From: Cucumibacter marinus DSM 18995
Lineage (GTDB): Bacteria > Pseudomonadota > Alphaproteobacteria > Rhizobiales > Devosiaceae
Assembly: GCF_000429865.1 (NCBI RefSeq)
Contig: NZ_KE386979.1
Coordinates: 335,832 to 399,831 of the forward strand
Direction: 5' to 3'
DNA: 64,000 bases
The position numbers and the translations under genes are program-made. Below are positions 12,578 to 21,040 of this stretch, one piece after another (position 1 is the stretch's first letter; each line of letters opens with the position of its first letter). The notes under the pieces were generated by a model that saw nothing but the letters and a program-made list of their open reading frames with translations, was not told the DNA's origin and did no database searches.

Positions 12578-13494
12578 GCGGCGCTTCCGGGTTTTGCCGG
12601 CGGCTTGCTCAACAGCGGCTTGCCGATCGTGATGACCTCGACGCCCTCGGCGGCAAGCTGTTCGCGCGTGGCCTTGTACATCTTGGGATGGCTCAGGCAG
12701 GAGGCGCGGGGGAATTCATGGTGCAGGTAGTGGTGGTTATTCAGCCAGAAGAACGGGCAGATGATCCATTCCCAAAAGCCGTCGCCGACAATCATGCGGA
12801 CCGTCTTTTTCCGGTCTTCTGTCACCTCGGGCATGTGCAGCATGCCGTGGGACAGCGAAATCATCGACGAGGCCAGCGCCGAGGGCAGAACCCAAAGGAA
12901 GAAGGTTTCCCATGGCGCGATGATCAGCAGGGCGATGATGAGCCCGGCCTGGAACACGATGCGCATGCCGGTGAAGAGCTGGTCACGCCGGGTAAGCAGG
13001 CCCTTGCGGGCGCATTCGATATAGAGCTTGAGATAATGCAGCGGCACGGCCAGCGACAGGATGACCACGAGCGGCATGGGATAGCGCTGCAGCCAGTAAT
13101 CGGGGTCGGCCGTGGGGTCATTGGTGAACTGGTGGTGGCGCAGATGCAGATATTTGAAGGTCGGGAAATCGTAGGTCAGCATCAGGGCGTGAATGTAGCC
13201 GGCAATGGTGTCGATCCAGCCGAACCCTTTCTTGCCGCCCGACAGCGCCTTGTGGCTCGCCTCGTGAATGATGGTGAAGCTGGCATGGATGGCGATCAGT
13301 GCGCCGATGAAGCCGAGCCAGAGCGGGATCGCGCCGGTGAGCACGCCAATAACGGAGGCAATCTGCAGGATAATCAGAACTGCAGACGCAATGATGGTCG
13401 GCCAGACCAGCCGGCCGAGCCGCTCTTTCATGATCGCCATGGCGACGCCCGCATATTGTCGCTGCTGCATCATTTGCTCCAGTGATGCCGTCAT
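12574..13494 (-). CDS. Membrane fatty acid desaturase family protein
   Basis: 306 residues from MTASLEQMMQQRQ. Di-iron integral membrane oxygenase family. It has paired membrane spans (LVWPTIIASAVLIILQIASV and following), then the three histidine boxes: HEASH, HLRHHQF and NNHHYLHHEF. The family introduces double bonds or hydroxyls into lipids or carotenoids. First gene of a two-gene operon with the hydrolase. The start is uncertain: ATG at 13503 and upstream codons are open too, and no clear ribosome site decides it. Confidence 0.82.
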   Translation of the reverse strand: MTASLEQMMQQRQYAGVAMAIMKERLGRLVWPTIIASAVLIILQIASVIGVLTGAIPLWLGFIGALIAIHASFTIIHEASHKALSGGKKGFGWIDTIAGYIHALMLTYDFPTFKYLHLRHHQFTNDPTADPDYWLQRYPMPLVVILSLAVPLHYLKLYIECARKGLLTRRDQLFTGMRIVFQAGLIIALLIIAPWETFFLWVLPSALASSMISLSHGMLHMPEVTEDRKKTVRMIVGDGFWEWIICPFFWLNNHHYLHHEFPRASCLSHPKMYKATREQLAAEGVEVITIGKPLLSKPPAKPGSAA

Positions 13495-13747
13495 CCGGGC
13501 CATGGACCCGGCATTGCGCCCTTCTAGAAGGGCCTTGCGGCCCAAGAAAGGCAATATGTCAAAATGGCTGCCCGCCTGTCCAGTTGTCGCGGCGCCGCAC
13601 CGGTGTTCCGCCCTGTCTGCGGCCCGGCTGGCGCGTTTTCTCGCACGGCTTGGCAAAGGCCGCAATCGCCCTATTGACCTTCATGGGGCTTTTGTGGTCT
13701 ATCGGCGCGCGCAACGGCGGCACCGCCCGTCGATGGCCGATGGAGTT

Positions 13748-13822
13748 GGGCGTGTAGCTCAGCGGGAGAGCACTACGTTGACATCGTAGGGGTCACTGGT
13801 TCAATCCCAGTCACGCCCACCA
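13748..13822 (+). tRNA. tRNA-Val(GAC)
   Basis: Complete cloverleaf. Acceptor GGGCGTG/CACGCCC, anticodon stem CTACG/CGTAG with loop TTGACAT (anticodon GAC), T-loop TTCAATC, encoded CCA. Confidence 0.96.
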
Positions 13823-13870
13823 TCTCCATCCGGTTTGCGTGCCTCACCGCCCCGAAATTCGGCGGCTAGC

Positions 13871-13945
13871 GGGTGTGTAGCTCAGCGGGAGAGCACTGCC
13901 TTCACACGGCAGGGGTCACAGGTTCAATCCCTGTCACACCCACCA
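13871..13945 (+). tRNA. tRNA-Val(CAC), integration target
   Basis: Complete cloverleaf. Acceptor GGGTGTG/CACACCC, anticodon stem CTGCC/GGCAG with loop TTCACAC (anticodon CAC), encoded CCA. Its 3' half, from the anticodon loop onward, is repeated at 31100, so the integrated element has restored a whole tRNA gene at its left end. Confidence 0.96.
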
Positions 13946-13947
13946 TT
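13901..13947 (+). repeat. attL core: 47-bp direct repeat with attR
   Basis: Runs from the anticodon loop of tRNA-Val(CAC) through its CCA end and TT. Identical to 31100-31146. The sequences diverge on both sides, as expected for recombined attachment sites. Confidence 0.95.
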
Positions 13948-13991
13948 CTTTTCAATGACTTAGCTCGATATGGCGTCCGCGTACCCTCGGA

Positions 13992-14020
13992 GAGTCACCA
14001 TATGGTCACCAAATTTTCGG
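13992..14020. promoter_or_regulatory. Probable integrase arm-type sites, left
   Basis: GAGTCACCA then GGTCACCAAATTTTCGG. Two close copies of GTCACCA, matched by an equivalent pair at 30950-30978 near attR. This placement suits integrase arm binding. Confidence 0.5.
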
Positions 14021-14040
14021 CAGGGTTCAGTGCCTCGAAA

Positions 14041-14237
14041 TGTGCAACGTGTTGCACAAACCCGAGCCAGAATGTGAACCATGGTACACAAATCGATTTG
14101 TGCAGCGTGCTGCACATTCATCGACTTTCGCCGGTCGAATTTCCGACCCATAAGAAACAACGACTTAACCTGAGGCTCACTCAGGTTTTAATCAGGATGG
14201 CAGTCCGCACGCGAGAAAATGTGCCACATGTGGCACA
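14041..14237. repeat. Four 18-bp palindromes, TGTGNNNC-NN-GNNNCACA
   Basis: Copies at 14041-14058 (TGTGCAACGTGTTGCACA), 14073-14090 (TGTGAACCATGGTACACA, one mismatch), 14099-14116 (TGTGCAGCGTGCTGCACA) and 14220-14237 (TGTGCCACATGTGGCACA), plus CACAAATCGATTTGTG at 14087-14102. All lie in the 293 bases between attL and the stop of the last element gene. They look like binding sites for a dimeric protein, either operators or replication iterons. Confidence 0.75.
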
Positions 14238-14240
14238 AAT

Positions 14241-15191
14241 CTAGGCCGCCTGTGAGAACATGTAGTCGAATGCCCAGGGGTTCAGTTGGGCATTGCCCTT
14301 TCGCAGTCTTTGCACCAGATTGCTTACCCTTCGAGCGCAGCTCCTGCTGCAATAGCGCCGCGATGCAGACGATGGTTTGAAGGATGTGTTGCACACAGCG
14401 CATGCGCGTTCGCTCGCTGCTTCCCGTGCTTGCTTGTGCATGTAGCTGGACGAACACGACAACGAGCAACACTGTTGCGTCTCCCTTCGCGGCTGAAAGT
14501 CATGACCGCAGTTCGGACACTGCTTGCGTTGCAACTGCTTCGCTTCACGATTCCGGTTTGCGCAGACGATGGAGCAATGTCGAACGTGAGGCTCGTCGCT
14601 TCTGAAGTCCTTGCCGCAATGTGCGCACGGTCGAGGCGTGGCGTTCGATTTGGAGACGAGCCGATAGGCTGAGCGTCGAACGATGTTGTATCCGACCTGC
14701 GCTCCTGCAAATCGACGCTCCAAAGCCGAGCGCGCGCACTCCGGGCTGCAATATCGTTGGCCCGGGGTTGCATCGTCCATATCCATAGGGCCGCCGCAGT
14801 ACGCACATCGATCACGCGAGTAGGTGAATTCCGGCTGCCCTTCCATCCAGTCTGGCCTTTGGGCGCCGTTCTTGTCCAGCGCCTGAAGGACAAGCATCTC
14901 CGCTTCCTGATCGGATCGATGCCAGTCATGCCCACGCCGGCAGAACGCAATCCGGAGCCCATAGCGACACTGCGCTTCATGTTCGAAGGGAGAAGACTTC
15001 CAGTCGTCGAGAAGGATGGCGATTCGCCGAACCAACTCGTCGCGCTTTTTCTGAGGCGAAACGATGCGCCGACCCTTGCGCTTTCGAGGATCGTAGACCC
15101 TGGAATTTCGATCGCCGTACCGGTATTCGGTATATCCGGAAAACAGCCCATTCCGATAAAGGGGATTGTTTACTTTGCCTCGCAAACTCAT
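14241..15191 (-). CDS. Protein with four Cys4 zinc-binding motifs, element cargo, function unknown
   Basis: 316 residues. Residues 1-115 are basic and unrecognised. Then come four repeated motifs of the form CxxC-x(13-15)-CxxxC: Cys129/132/148/152, Cys189/192/206/210, Cys225/228/(241 or 242)/246 and Cys264/267/281/285. Each repeat ends in a basic stretch, which suggests nucleic-acid binding. Last gene of the leftward operon, overlapping the previous gene by ATGA. Its terminal place beside the attachment site is where phages and satellites often keep accessory genes. I do not recognise the family. Confidence 0.8.
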   Translation of the reverse strand: MSLRGKVNNPLYRNGLFSGYTEYRYGDRNSRVYDPRKRKGRRIVSPQKKRDELVRRIAILLDDWKSSPFEHEAQCRYGLRIAFCRRGHDWHRSDQEAEMLVLQALDKNGAQRPDWMEGQPEFTYSRDRCAYCGGPMDMDDATPGQRYCSPECARSALERRFAGAQVGYNIVRRSAYRLVSKSNATPRPCAHCGKDFRSDEPHVRHCSIVCANRNREAKQLQRKQCPNCGHDFQPRRETQQCCSLSCSSSYMHKQAREAASERACAVCNTSFKPSSASRRYCSRSCARRVSNLVQRLRKGNAQLNPWAFDYMFSQAA

Positions 15192-15529
15192 GAGAACACC
15201 GCGTCGAAAATTGCAGGGGTCATGGCATGAAGTCCGATGTTCGGCTTTTGCTGCCTCGACGCGAAGTGTTCCCTGAAGGCTCGGTCCATCACGAAAATCA
15301 CCTCGATGTGCGCCGGACCAAGCGGCAGGCGATGAAGGCTCAAATACGAATGAACGTCGCTATATGATATCGGCCGCGGGCCGGACTGATCAAAAACACG
15401 GACAAGGTTCAGGCCGGCAAACACTTCCCAATAGAGTGCAGATCCGGGCATCATATGCGGTGCTTGCGATGTTCTAAGGCAGCGCTCTACTTCCCCTGCC
15501 ATCGATTTCAGAAACGTGTCCCGGTTCAT
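15188..15529 (-). CDS. Small phage protein, possibly tail-assembly related
   Basis: 113 residues, intact, with GAGGAA before the ATG at 15529 (an in-frame ATG also lies at 15532). It has a weak resemblance to small tail-assembly proteins of alphaproteobacterial phages in the region PISYSDVHSYLSLHRLPLGP. It follows the tape-measure gene by 28 bases and overlaps the zinc-motif gene by four. The function is a guess from position. Confidence 0.6.
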   Translation of the reverse strand: MNRDTFLKSMAGEVERCLRTSQAPHMMPGSALYWEVFAGLNLVRVFDQSGPRPISYSDVHSYLSLHRLPLGPAHIEVIFVMDRAFREHFASRQQKPNIGLHAMTPAIFDAVFS

Positions 15530-15557
15530 CATTTCCTCGTTGTTGGTCTGTCCGGTG

Positions 15558-17438
15558 CTATCGGACCTCGCGATTGCGCTGCGCGGCCAGCACGGCGGGG
15601 CCGGAGCCCCTTCGGATCATGGCCGGGACCTGCTGCTTGATCTGTTTGCCGGCGACTTCGCCAGAGACCTTGGCAATGGTCGGCACGAGGTTGCCGTTCC
15701 GTACCTCAGTCGACACCGAAACGGTGATCTGACCGCCGGTGTTGGAGCTGGCCGCAAGGGACTGATTGGGAACGATGGCACCCGACTGGCGCGGCATGAA
15801 CAGTTCCGGCCCCCTCTCGCCAACGAGATAGGCTCGACCCGATGAGACGGGTCCGCCTTCCGCCCGGGCGCCGCCGAACGTGAATCCGGATTGGCCAGCC
15901 CCAGGGAGTCCAAAGCTGTCAAACATTGAGCTGATGAGTTGATTGGTGGCCATTTTCAGGAGTTGGCTGGCTAGGTTGCGAAAGGCATTGCTCAGCGCTT
16001 CGGTGGCTGTTGCGCCTGATAGCAGGTCATCGACAAGTGATGACGCGAAGCTCTGGGCCATCCCCTCAGCCTCCTGCATTAGATCCTTCATCCGCTCGAT
16101 TTCGGTATTCTCGAGCTTGATGGCCTGAACCAGTTCAACAATCTGCTCGCGCTCTTTGTCGGTCGCCGCCGCGCCAGCGGCGCGCAGTTCGTTCATCACC
16201 CGCTTTTCGGTGTCGGTTCTTCCAATCAAGGAAAGCTCGAATTCCAGACCATCGATCAGTTGCTGGACTGCTTCGGCTTCCTTGATCGCCTTGGCGGCGG
16301 CATCGTTGCGGCTGCCTGACGATCCGCCTCCACTGCCACCGCTCGAACCGCCCCGATCGACCAGGATGTTGCCGTCGGGTCCAAAGTTGAAGCCCTCATA
16401 GAAATCGGTGCGGGGCACGTCATAAAACGCACCTTGAATGTCAGACCTCAACTGGTTCCATGCCTTCGGATCGGTGGCGCGAAGGTGCTCATATAGCGAC
16501 TGGTTGCCACCCCGACCGGCGCCGGGACCCTCCAGGCTTTGCATGGCATCGGAGATATCCCGAATGGCCCGAGCCAGATTTCCAGCCCATTTCGCCGACT
16601 CGATCAGGATGGGCGCCAGATCGATAAGGGTCTGTTTGAATTGGATGTCCATCACCTTGGTTGCGGTGGTGAACTCGTCGTTCAGATCCTCAGCCCTCGC
16701 GATCAGTTCGTTGTCGACCACGATGCCTAGTTCGCGTGCCTTTTGGGCGGTTCTGGCAAGCTCATCGGCCCCGCCTTTCAATACTTCCACCATCTTCACG
16801 CCGGCACGTCCAAATGCGGCCGCCGCGATCGCTGCCCTGCGGCTCGCGTCCGATTCTTCTCTCAAAGCGTCCGCGACGAGCTTGATCCGCTCCTCCTGGC
16901 TGCGCGCCGCTTGAATGTTTTTCAGAAGCTCCGGATGCAGGACTTTGAGGTTCTCGACGAGTTCGCCCTTGTTCGCCGCGGCCCGGCCGGCGTTTCTGTT
17001 GAACGCCTCGAGCGCGGAGCTGAGCTGTTCGAAGCTGACGCCCCCCAGCTCTGCCGAGTAGGCCAGTTCCTGGAAGAACTCCGCATTGAGGCCGGCCGCT
17101 TTCGCGGTCTTGCCGATCCGATCGAACTCGACCATCGCTGATTTGGCGCCATTTATCGCGCTTGCCACAGCGATAAACGGACTGGCCACCGCTGCCACGG
17201 GCAACACACTCTTGGCGAACATGCCGATCTTGCTCGACGTGCTGGCCAGTGCCCGATTGATCCGGCCGGTCGATCGGATCATGTCGGTTTCCATACGCCG
17301 AGTGGTGGAGCGCGAGCGGCGCTCTATCTGGCCGTATTGCCTTGTGGCGGTCCCGCTGGCCTTGGCCATGTTCCGCTCGAAATCCCTGATCCTGGCTTCG
17401 AGCTGGACAACCAGTCTTTCTGCATCACCTTGCGGCAT
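15558..17438 (-). CDS. Phage tail tape-measure protein
   Basis: 626 residues. Begins with a coiled N-terminus (LVVQLEARIRDFERNMAKAS) typical of tape-measure proteins, then hydrophobic segments at about residues 75-100, long helical stretches, a Gly/Ser linker near residues 365-380, and the common C-terminal signature RAYLVGERGPELFMP. It would set tail length and be ejected with the DNA. TAGGAGA precedes the ATG. It sits directly after the terminase gene, which is an unusual place. Confidence 0.88.
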   Translation of the reverse strand: MPQGDAERLVVQLEARIRDFERNMAKASGTATRQYGQIERRSRSTTRRMETDMIRSTGRINRALASTSSKIGMFAKSVLPVAAVASPFIAVASAINGAKSAMVEFDRIGKTAKAAGLNAEFFQELAYSAELGGVSFEQLSSALEAFNRNAGRAAANKGELVENLKVLHPELLKNIQAARSQEERIKLVADALREESDASRRAAIAAAAFGRAGVKMVEVLKGGADELARTAQKARELGIVVDNELIARAEDLNDEFTTATKVMDIQFKQTLIDLAPILIESAKWAGNLARAIRDISDAMQSLEGPGAGRGGNQSLYEHLRATDPKAWNQLRSDIQGAFYDVPRTDFYEGFNFGPDGNILVDRGGSSGGSGGGSSGSRNDAAAKAIKEAEAVQQLIDGLEFELSLIGRTDTEKRVMNELRAAGAAATDKEREQIVELVQAIKLENTEIERMKDLMQEAEGMAQSFASSLVDDLLSGATATEALSNAFRNLASQLLKMATNQLISSMFDSFGLPGAGQSGFTFGGARAEGGPVSSGRAYLVGERGPELFMPRQSGAIVPNQSLAASSNTGGQITVSVSTEVRNGNLVPTIAKVSGEVAGKQIKQQVPAMIRRGSGPAVLAAQRNREVR

Positions 17439-17447
17439 GAGGTTCTC

Positions 17448-19085
17448 CTATGCGAGCGCGAGTTGCTCGATGTCTCCGTTGAACGTGTCATACGAGCTGA
17501 GACCGGTCTGGCCCTCGCTGCACCGCGCCACAGCCATTGCGGTGGCAACGGCGCCGTCGATCCGATCGGTGGACTTGCCTTTGTGAAAGCTCATGTTGTC
17601 GGCTTTGTCCCGCTCGACTGCGATGTTCTCAAAATGCCATCGCAGGATGGGATGCCCGCCGTGCTTGATGCGCCGGGCCACTATGGCCCGCTCCAGTTCT
17701 TTCACGGCTGGTGCCATGGTTATCCAGCCCTGACGCATCTCCACCACGGGAAAGCCGTCTTCGGTCAGATTATTGATCGTGTTGCGGGCCATGTGCGGAT
17801 CGAATGCGATCTCCATCACGCGGTACGTGGCGCACAGTTCTCGGACCTTGTCCTCAACGGCCTGAAAATCGACCACGTTGCCGGGGGTGGGGATGATGAG
17901 CCCTTGCTCTGCCCATAGGGGATAGGTTGCCTTTTCCCGGTCAGATCGGTGGACGATGTTGTCCTCGGGACAGAAGAACCACGGGTGGACCTCATAGCCC
18001 CCCTCTCGGTCTCCCCAGCACGCTACGATGGCTGTCAGGTCTCGATTGGAAGACAGATCAACTGCAAGCCAACACGGCTCCTGGGTGATGTCCTTTTCCT
18101 CAAGGTCTACCGGGTGGGCGCCCTCGTCGTAGATCGGCATCTCCACAAAGGGCGAGGCGCTGTAATCGAGCCATGTGTTGAGGTGATACTGCCGGAAGTC
18201 ATCCCGATCGGCAGGGCGTTCTTTCGATTCCCGGGCCATCTGGCGCAGGCCCTCAATGTCGGGATACCCATCGGCAAGGCCAGGATTGACGTAGTGCCAC
18301 AACGCCTCATCCTCCCAATCGGCATCATGCTCGGTTTCGAACAGCACGGGTAGAAACCCGGGATCTTCGATCTCACCGGCCTGGACCTTGCGGGCGTACT
18401 TGAGCAGATCGAACGCCAGGTTCTCTTGGCCCCTGCCGGCCTGGGTGATGACGACGAGAAGTGAACCGGGTGCCTTGTTGAGGCCAGTGCGGAGCGCCGA
18501 CCAGGTCTTGCGGCTCTTTTCGCCTTCCCATGCGATCACCTCGTCGGCCAGGACGAATTGCGGGGTCTTGCCCAGCTTGCCCTTGCCACCCGATGCCAGG
18601 GCTCGAAACTTCGCGCCGGAGAGTGAGTGCTCGAGAATGAATGTGCTCTCGTTGAGCTTCATCTTGCCGTCGAGCCATTCGGTGGCGCCGATGATACCCA
18701 CCGCCTCCTCATAGGCGATCACCGCATCCTCCTCAGCGGATGCTGCCACCATTGCCTGACCGCGCGGGACGCGCTGGTAACCCACGGTGTGGAGAAGAGC
18801 CAGACCGGCGCCAACGGTGGTCTTGCGGGCGCCGCGTGGCAGTAGGATGAACACGGTGCGGACCTGCCGCCGCCCATCGGGGAAGCATGGCCCATAGATG
18901 CGGCGCACAATTCGCTCCCAGAACCGCGGGAGTTCAAAATCGCCGCTGTCGCTCTTGGGGTGCTTGAGGCAGCGAAGGAACTCCACCGCCCTTTCACCAT
19001 GGCCAAACGGATCGTCGATCTCGCTATCGTCGAAAACCCACTCGGGTCGGGTCGCCTTAAATCTGGAGGTCTGCTGGCGCGCCAT
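17448..19085 (-). CDS. terL: Terminase large subunit
   Basis: 545 residues. DNA-packaging motor and nuclease. Walker A PRGARKTT at residues 83-90, Walker B FVLADE at 177-182, and an RNase H-like nuclease domain starting at LAVDLSSNRD with Asp343. The start MARQQTSRF overlaps the small-subunit gene by 29 bases; upstream in-frame starts would overlap it more. Pairs with the P27-type small subunit. Confidence 0.94.
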   Translation of the reverse strand: MARQQTSRFKATRPEWVFDDSEIDDPFGHGERAVEFLRCLKHPKSDSGDFELPRFWERIVRRIYGPCFPDGRRQVRTVFILLPRGARKTTVGAGLALLHTVGYQRVPRGQAMVAASAEEDAVIAYEEAVGIIGATEWLDGKMKLNESTFILEHSLSGAKFRALASGGKGKLGKTPQFVLADEVIAWEGEKSRKTWSALRTGLNKAPGSLLVVITQAGRGQENLAFDLLKYARKVQAGEIEDPGFLPVLFETEHDADWEDEALWHYVNPGLADGYPDIEGLRQMARESKERPADRDDFRQYHLNTWLDYSASPFVEMPIYDEGAHPVDLEEKDITQEPCWLAVDLSSNRDLTAIVACWGDREGGYEVHPWFFCPEDNIVHRSDREKATYPLWAEQGLIIPTPGNVVDFQAVEDKVRELCATYRVMEIAFDPHMARNTINNLTEDGFPVVEMRQGWITMAPAVKELERAIVARRIKHGGHPILRWHFENIAVERDKADNMSFHKGKSTDRIDGAVATAMAVARCSEGQTGLSSYDTFNGDIEQLALA

Positions 19086-19470
19086 TGCTTGCCTTGCCTC
19101 CCTTCGGCTGGAAACCTTGCTTCGACCGTGCTGCCGGGGTGAGCCCGAGCTCAGCACCGAGGCGGGCAACGGCCTCGGTGGATTTGTTGAGGATGGCTGC
19201 AGCCGGGTTCGGCTTGAGCATTCCGTGCGCGGTCTTGGTCAGTGGCCCGTGTTCAGCCAGCGCCTTCTGGCACTCTCGCACCGTCCAGCGGGCGAGAATG
19301 TATGTTTCGACAATGCCGAGCCCAGTGGTGGTGAGGATCTTGCGTTCGACCATCTCGGAGGTTACGGCCTGCCACTCGTCGACCATATCGTCGGGAATGG
19401 TGTCGGGCACTTTCGGAACGCCCTTGAGCCCGCCATCTATGGCCTTCAGGTGAGCCTTTGCGCCCTTCAT
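19057..19470 (-). CDS. terS: Terminase small subunit, P27 family
   Basis: 137 residues. Recognises the packaging site and recruits the large subunit. Family pattern: GGLKGVPKVPDTIPD, then an all-helical middle, LKPNPAAAILNKSTEAVARLGAELGLTPAAR, and a basic tail. ATGA overlap with the preceding head-closure gene. Confidence 0.9.
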   Translation of the reverse strand: MKGAKAHLKAIDGGLKGVPKVPDTIPDDMVDEWQAVTSEMVERKILTTTGLGIVETYILARWTVRECQKALAEHGPLTKTAHGMLKPNPAAAILNKSTEAVARLGAELGLTPAARSKQGFQPKGGKASNGAPADLQI

Positions 19471-19784
19471 GATCGCACTTCCTCACACCGCAGCTCATAG
19501 CCCTTGTGGCGGCCAAGTTCTTTGATGTCGCGGATGTTGAAGGACTTGCCGTCGTAGAGCACGCGCTGATCCACGCTGATGTCGTCGATGTGGCGGATGC
19601 GGAAGATCACAGCCGTATTGCTGCCTTCGCCGTAGGCTCGCTGATATTCCTCAACCGTGCTCTCGACCATCTGAGCGCGAACGGTAGCGATATCGGACCA
19701 TGACGCGCTTGGGACGCCATATCCATCGACGGCGGTGGCGCTTTCCTGAATGGTGATGGACCGATCGAGTTTGCCCGCTCTCAT
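19467..19784 (-). CDS. Phage head closure (head-tail joining) protein
   Basis: 105 residues. Small beta-barrel family: RAGKLDRSITIQ at the start, an SWSDIATVRAQMVES core, and FRIRHIDDISVDQRVLYDG followed by FNIRDIKELG. It forms the stopper ring between connector and tail. The ATG at 19784 overlaps the previous stop by one base (TGATG). Confidence 0.9.
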   Translation of the reverse strand: MRAGKLDRSITIQESATAVDGYGVPSASWSDIATVRAQMVESTVEEYQRAYGEGSNTAVIFRIRHIDDISVDQRVLYDGKSFNIRDIKELGRHKGYELRCEEVRS

Positions 19785-20194
19785 CACAACGCCTCCGAAA
19801 CCATGGACTCGATCGTCACCACGCCATGCGCGGTTTCGCCATCAGGGTCGCGCAAATACCGCGTGCCAGAGACGTAGCAGTCACCGAGTTGGAAACCTGT
19901 CCCCGGGTCAGGTCTGGAACTATGGACCGCCGCTCGGATGGCGGCGGCGATGGCCTTCACGCCAGTGAGCCCGGTTTCCTTTTTCCAGATGTGGATGGTG
20001 GAATAGACCCGCACCACATTGCGCGCGAGGCGCTGCTCGTCGACCTCCTGATCCTCGCCAATGATGATCGATGGATCGGGATTTGGACGTGAATTGCGAT
20101 CAAGGATCGAGGTGGCCGGAACCAGATCGGTCACCGTGACGGTGGCGACGAAGCGATCGCGAAGAGCTTTTTGCATGGCCAGGGATGCGCTCAC
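19784..20194 (-). CDS. Phage tail terminator/completion protein, DUF3168 family
   Basis: 136 residues with a GTG start overlapping the previous stop (GTGA). Pattern of the DUF3168 family: ALRDRFVATVTVTDLV at the start, the IHIWKKETGLTGVKAIAAAIRAAVH helix, and GDCYVSGTRYLRDPDGETAHGVV at the end. It caps the tail tube at the head-tail joint. Confidence 0.85.
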   Translation of the reverse strand: MSASLAMQKALRDRFVATVTVTDLVPATSILDRNSRPNPDPSIIIGEDQEVDEQRLARNVVRVYSTIHIWKKETGLTGVKAIAAAIRAAVHSSRPDPGTGFQLGDCYVSGTRYLRDPDGETAHGVVTIESMVSEAL

Positions 20195-20622
20195 GAACTC
20201 CCCCAGTTGTCTCGAACCGCCTTGCCTACGGCGCGTTTCATGCGGTTGGTGACCCGCTTGCGCAGAAGGCGGACTGTCGGCCAGAAGAACGGTTGCGCTG
20301 GCGCCTTGGTGGTGCCGTACTCGACCAGGTGAGGATACCGGACATCGGCGTTGCCAACCGTCACCGCAACGCCAAACTCAGGAACGGTCAGCGATCCGCC
20401 GGGCTGCGAATAAGCCGGGGTTTGCTCGCCGGGCCCCGTGACCTCTATCGATGATTTCAGATCGGGCGCATCGGTGGCGGGATCGTCAGGCGCAATCTGA
20501 CGCATGGTGTCTGCCATCTCATTGCCCGACTTGAGCAGCGCCGGACGCACGCCCTCACGCACGGCCCGGGGCAGCGCGGCAAAGCGCTTCTGCAGCCGGC
20601 TGATGCCGCCATCCTTAGCCAT
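20191..20622 (-). CDS. HK97 gp10-type head-tail protein
   Basis: 143 residues. Begins MAKDGGISRLQKRFAALPRAVREGVRPALLKSG, typical of HK97 gp10 family proteins. The C-terminal part APAQPFFWPTVRLLRKRVTNRMKRAVGKAV matches the family's conserved AQPFL region. It overlaps the upstream connector gene by eight bases. Confidence 0.88.
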   Translation of the reverse strand: MAKDGGISRLQKRFAALPRAVREGVRPALLKSGNEMADTMRQIAPDDPATDAPDLKSSIEVTGPGEQTPAYSQPGGSLTVPEFGVAVTVGNADVRYPHLVEYGTTKAPAQPFFWPTVRLLRKRVTNRMKRAVGKAVRDNWGSS

Positions 20623-20929
20623 AGGTGTATTCCCGATATTCGCCGAGGATCTGACTTGCCCCGAATGGGATCTCCTGTCCGCTCACACCTACCAAGACTG
20701 TCTCCCGCTCCTCGTACCAATGGGCGGCGATCATCAGGATTGCGTGCTCAAGGTCACCGGGTGCCCCATCCGGCAGCTTGTCGGTGTCGTCGAGGGTGTA
20801 CCCGATGACCTTCTCGACGTGCTTGGTTGCGGCTTCCAGGACTTTGGGCAACACGGCAGTGTCGATGGCGTCACCGCCGCCGGCGCCCATGTTGATCTGG
20901 TTCTTGAGATCGTCAGTGGTCAGTGCCAT
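20615..20929 (-). CDS. Phage head-tail connector (gp6-like)
   Basis: 104 residues, helical. MALTTDDLKNQINMG at the start, then a conserved HAILMIAAHWYEERETVLVG motif and a late QILGEYREY. It forms the adaptor ring on the portal. The 111 bases upstream separate it from the tail tube gene and contain a possible hairpin (TTTGGG/CCCAAA), the largest break in the structural block apart from the portal's leader. Confidence 0.85.
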   Translation of the reverse strand: MALTTDDLKNQINMGAGGGDAIDTAVLPKVLEAATKHVEKVIGYTLDDTDKLPDGAPGDLEHAILMIAAHWYEERETVLVGVSGQEIPFGASQILGEYREYTYG

Positions 20930-21040
20930 CGAGCAATTTCCTGCTGCTGTTCAAAACTTGACCATTTCCGATTTTTTTCGCGTTTGGGTCCCCGCGCCGG
21001 TCCCCAAATCGCCCGGAAAGTTCAGGACCAGCCCCCGGTG

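Noticed and set aside
14041..14237. CRISPR array
   Set aside because: Repeats are 18-bp palindromes with varying inner bases and irregular spacing (centres 32, 26 and 121 bases apart), and no cas genes are near.
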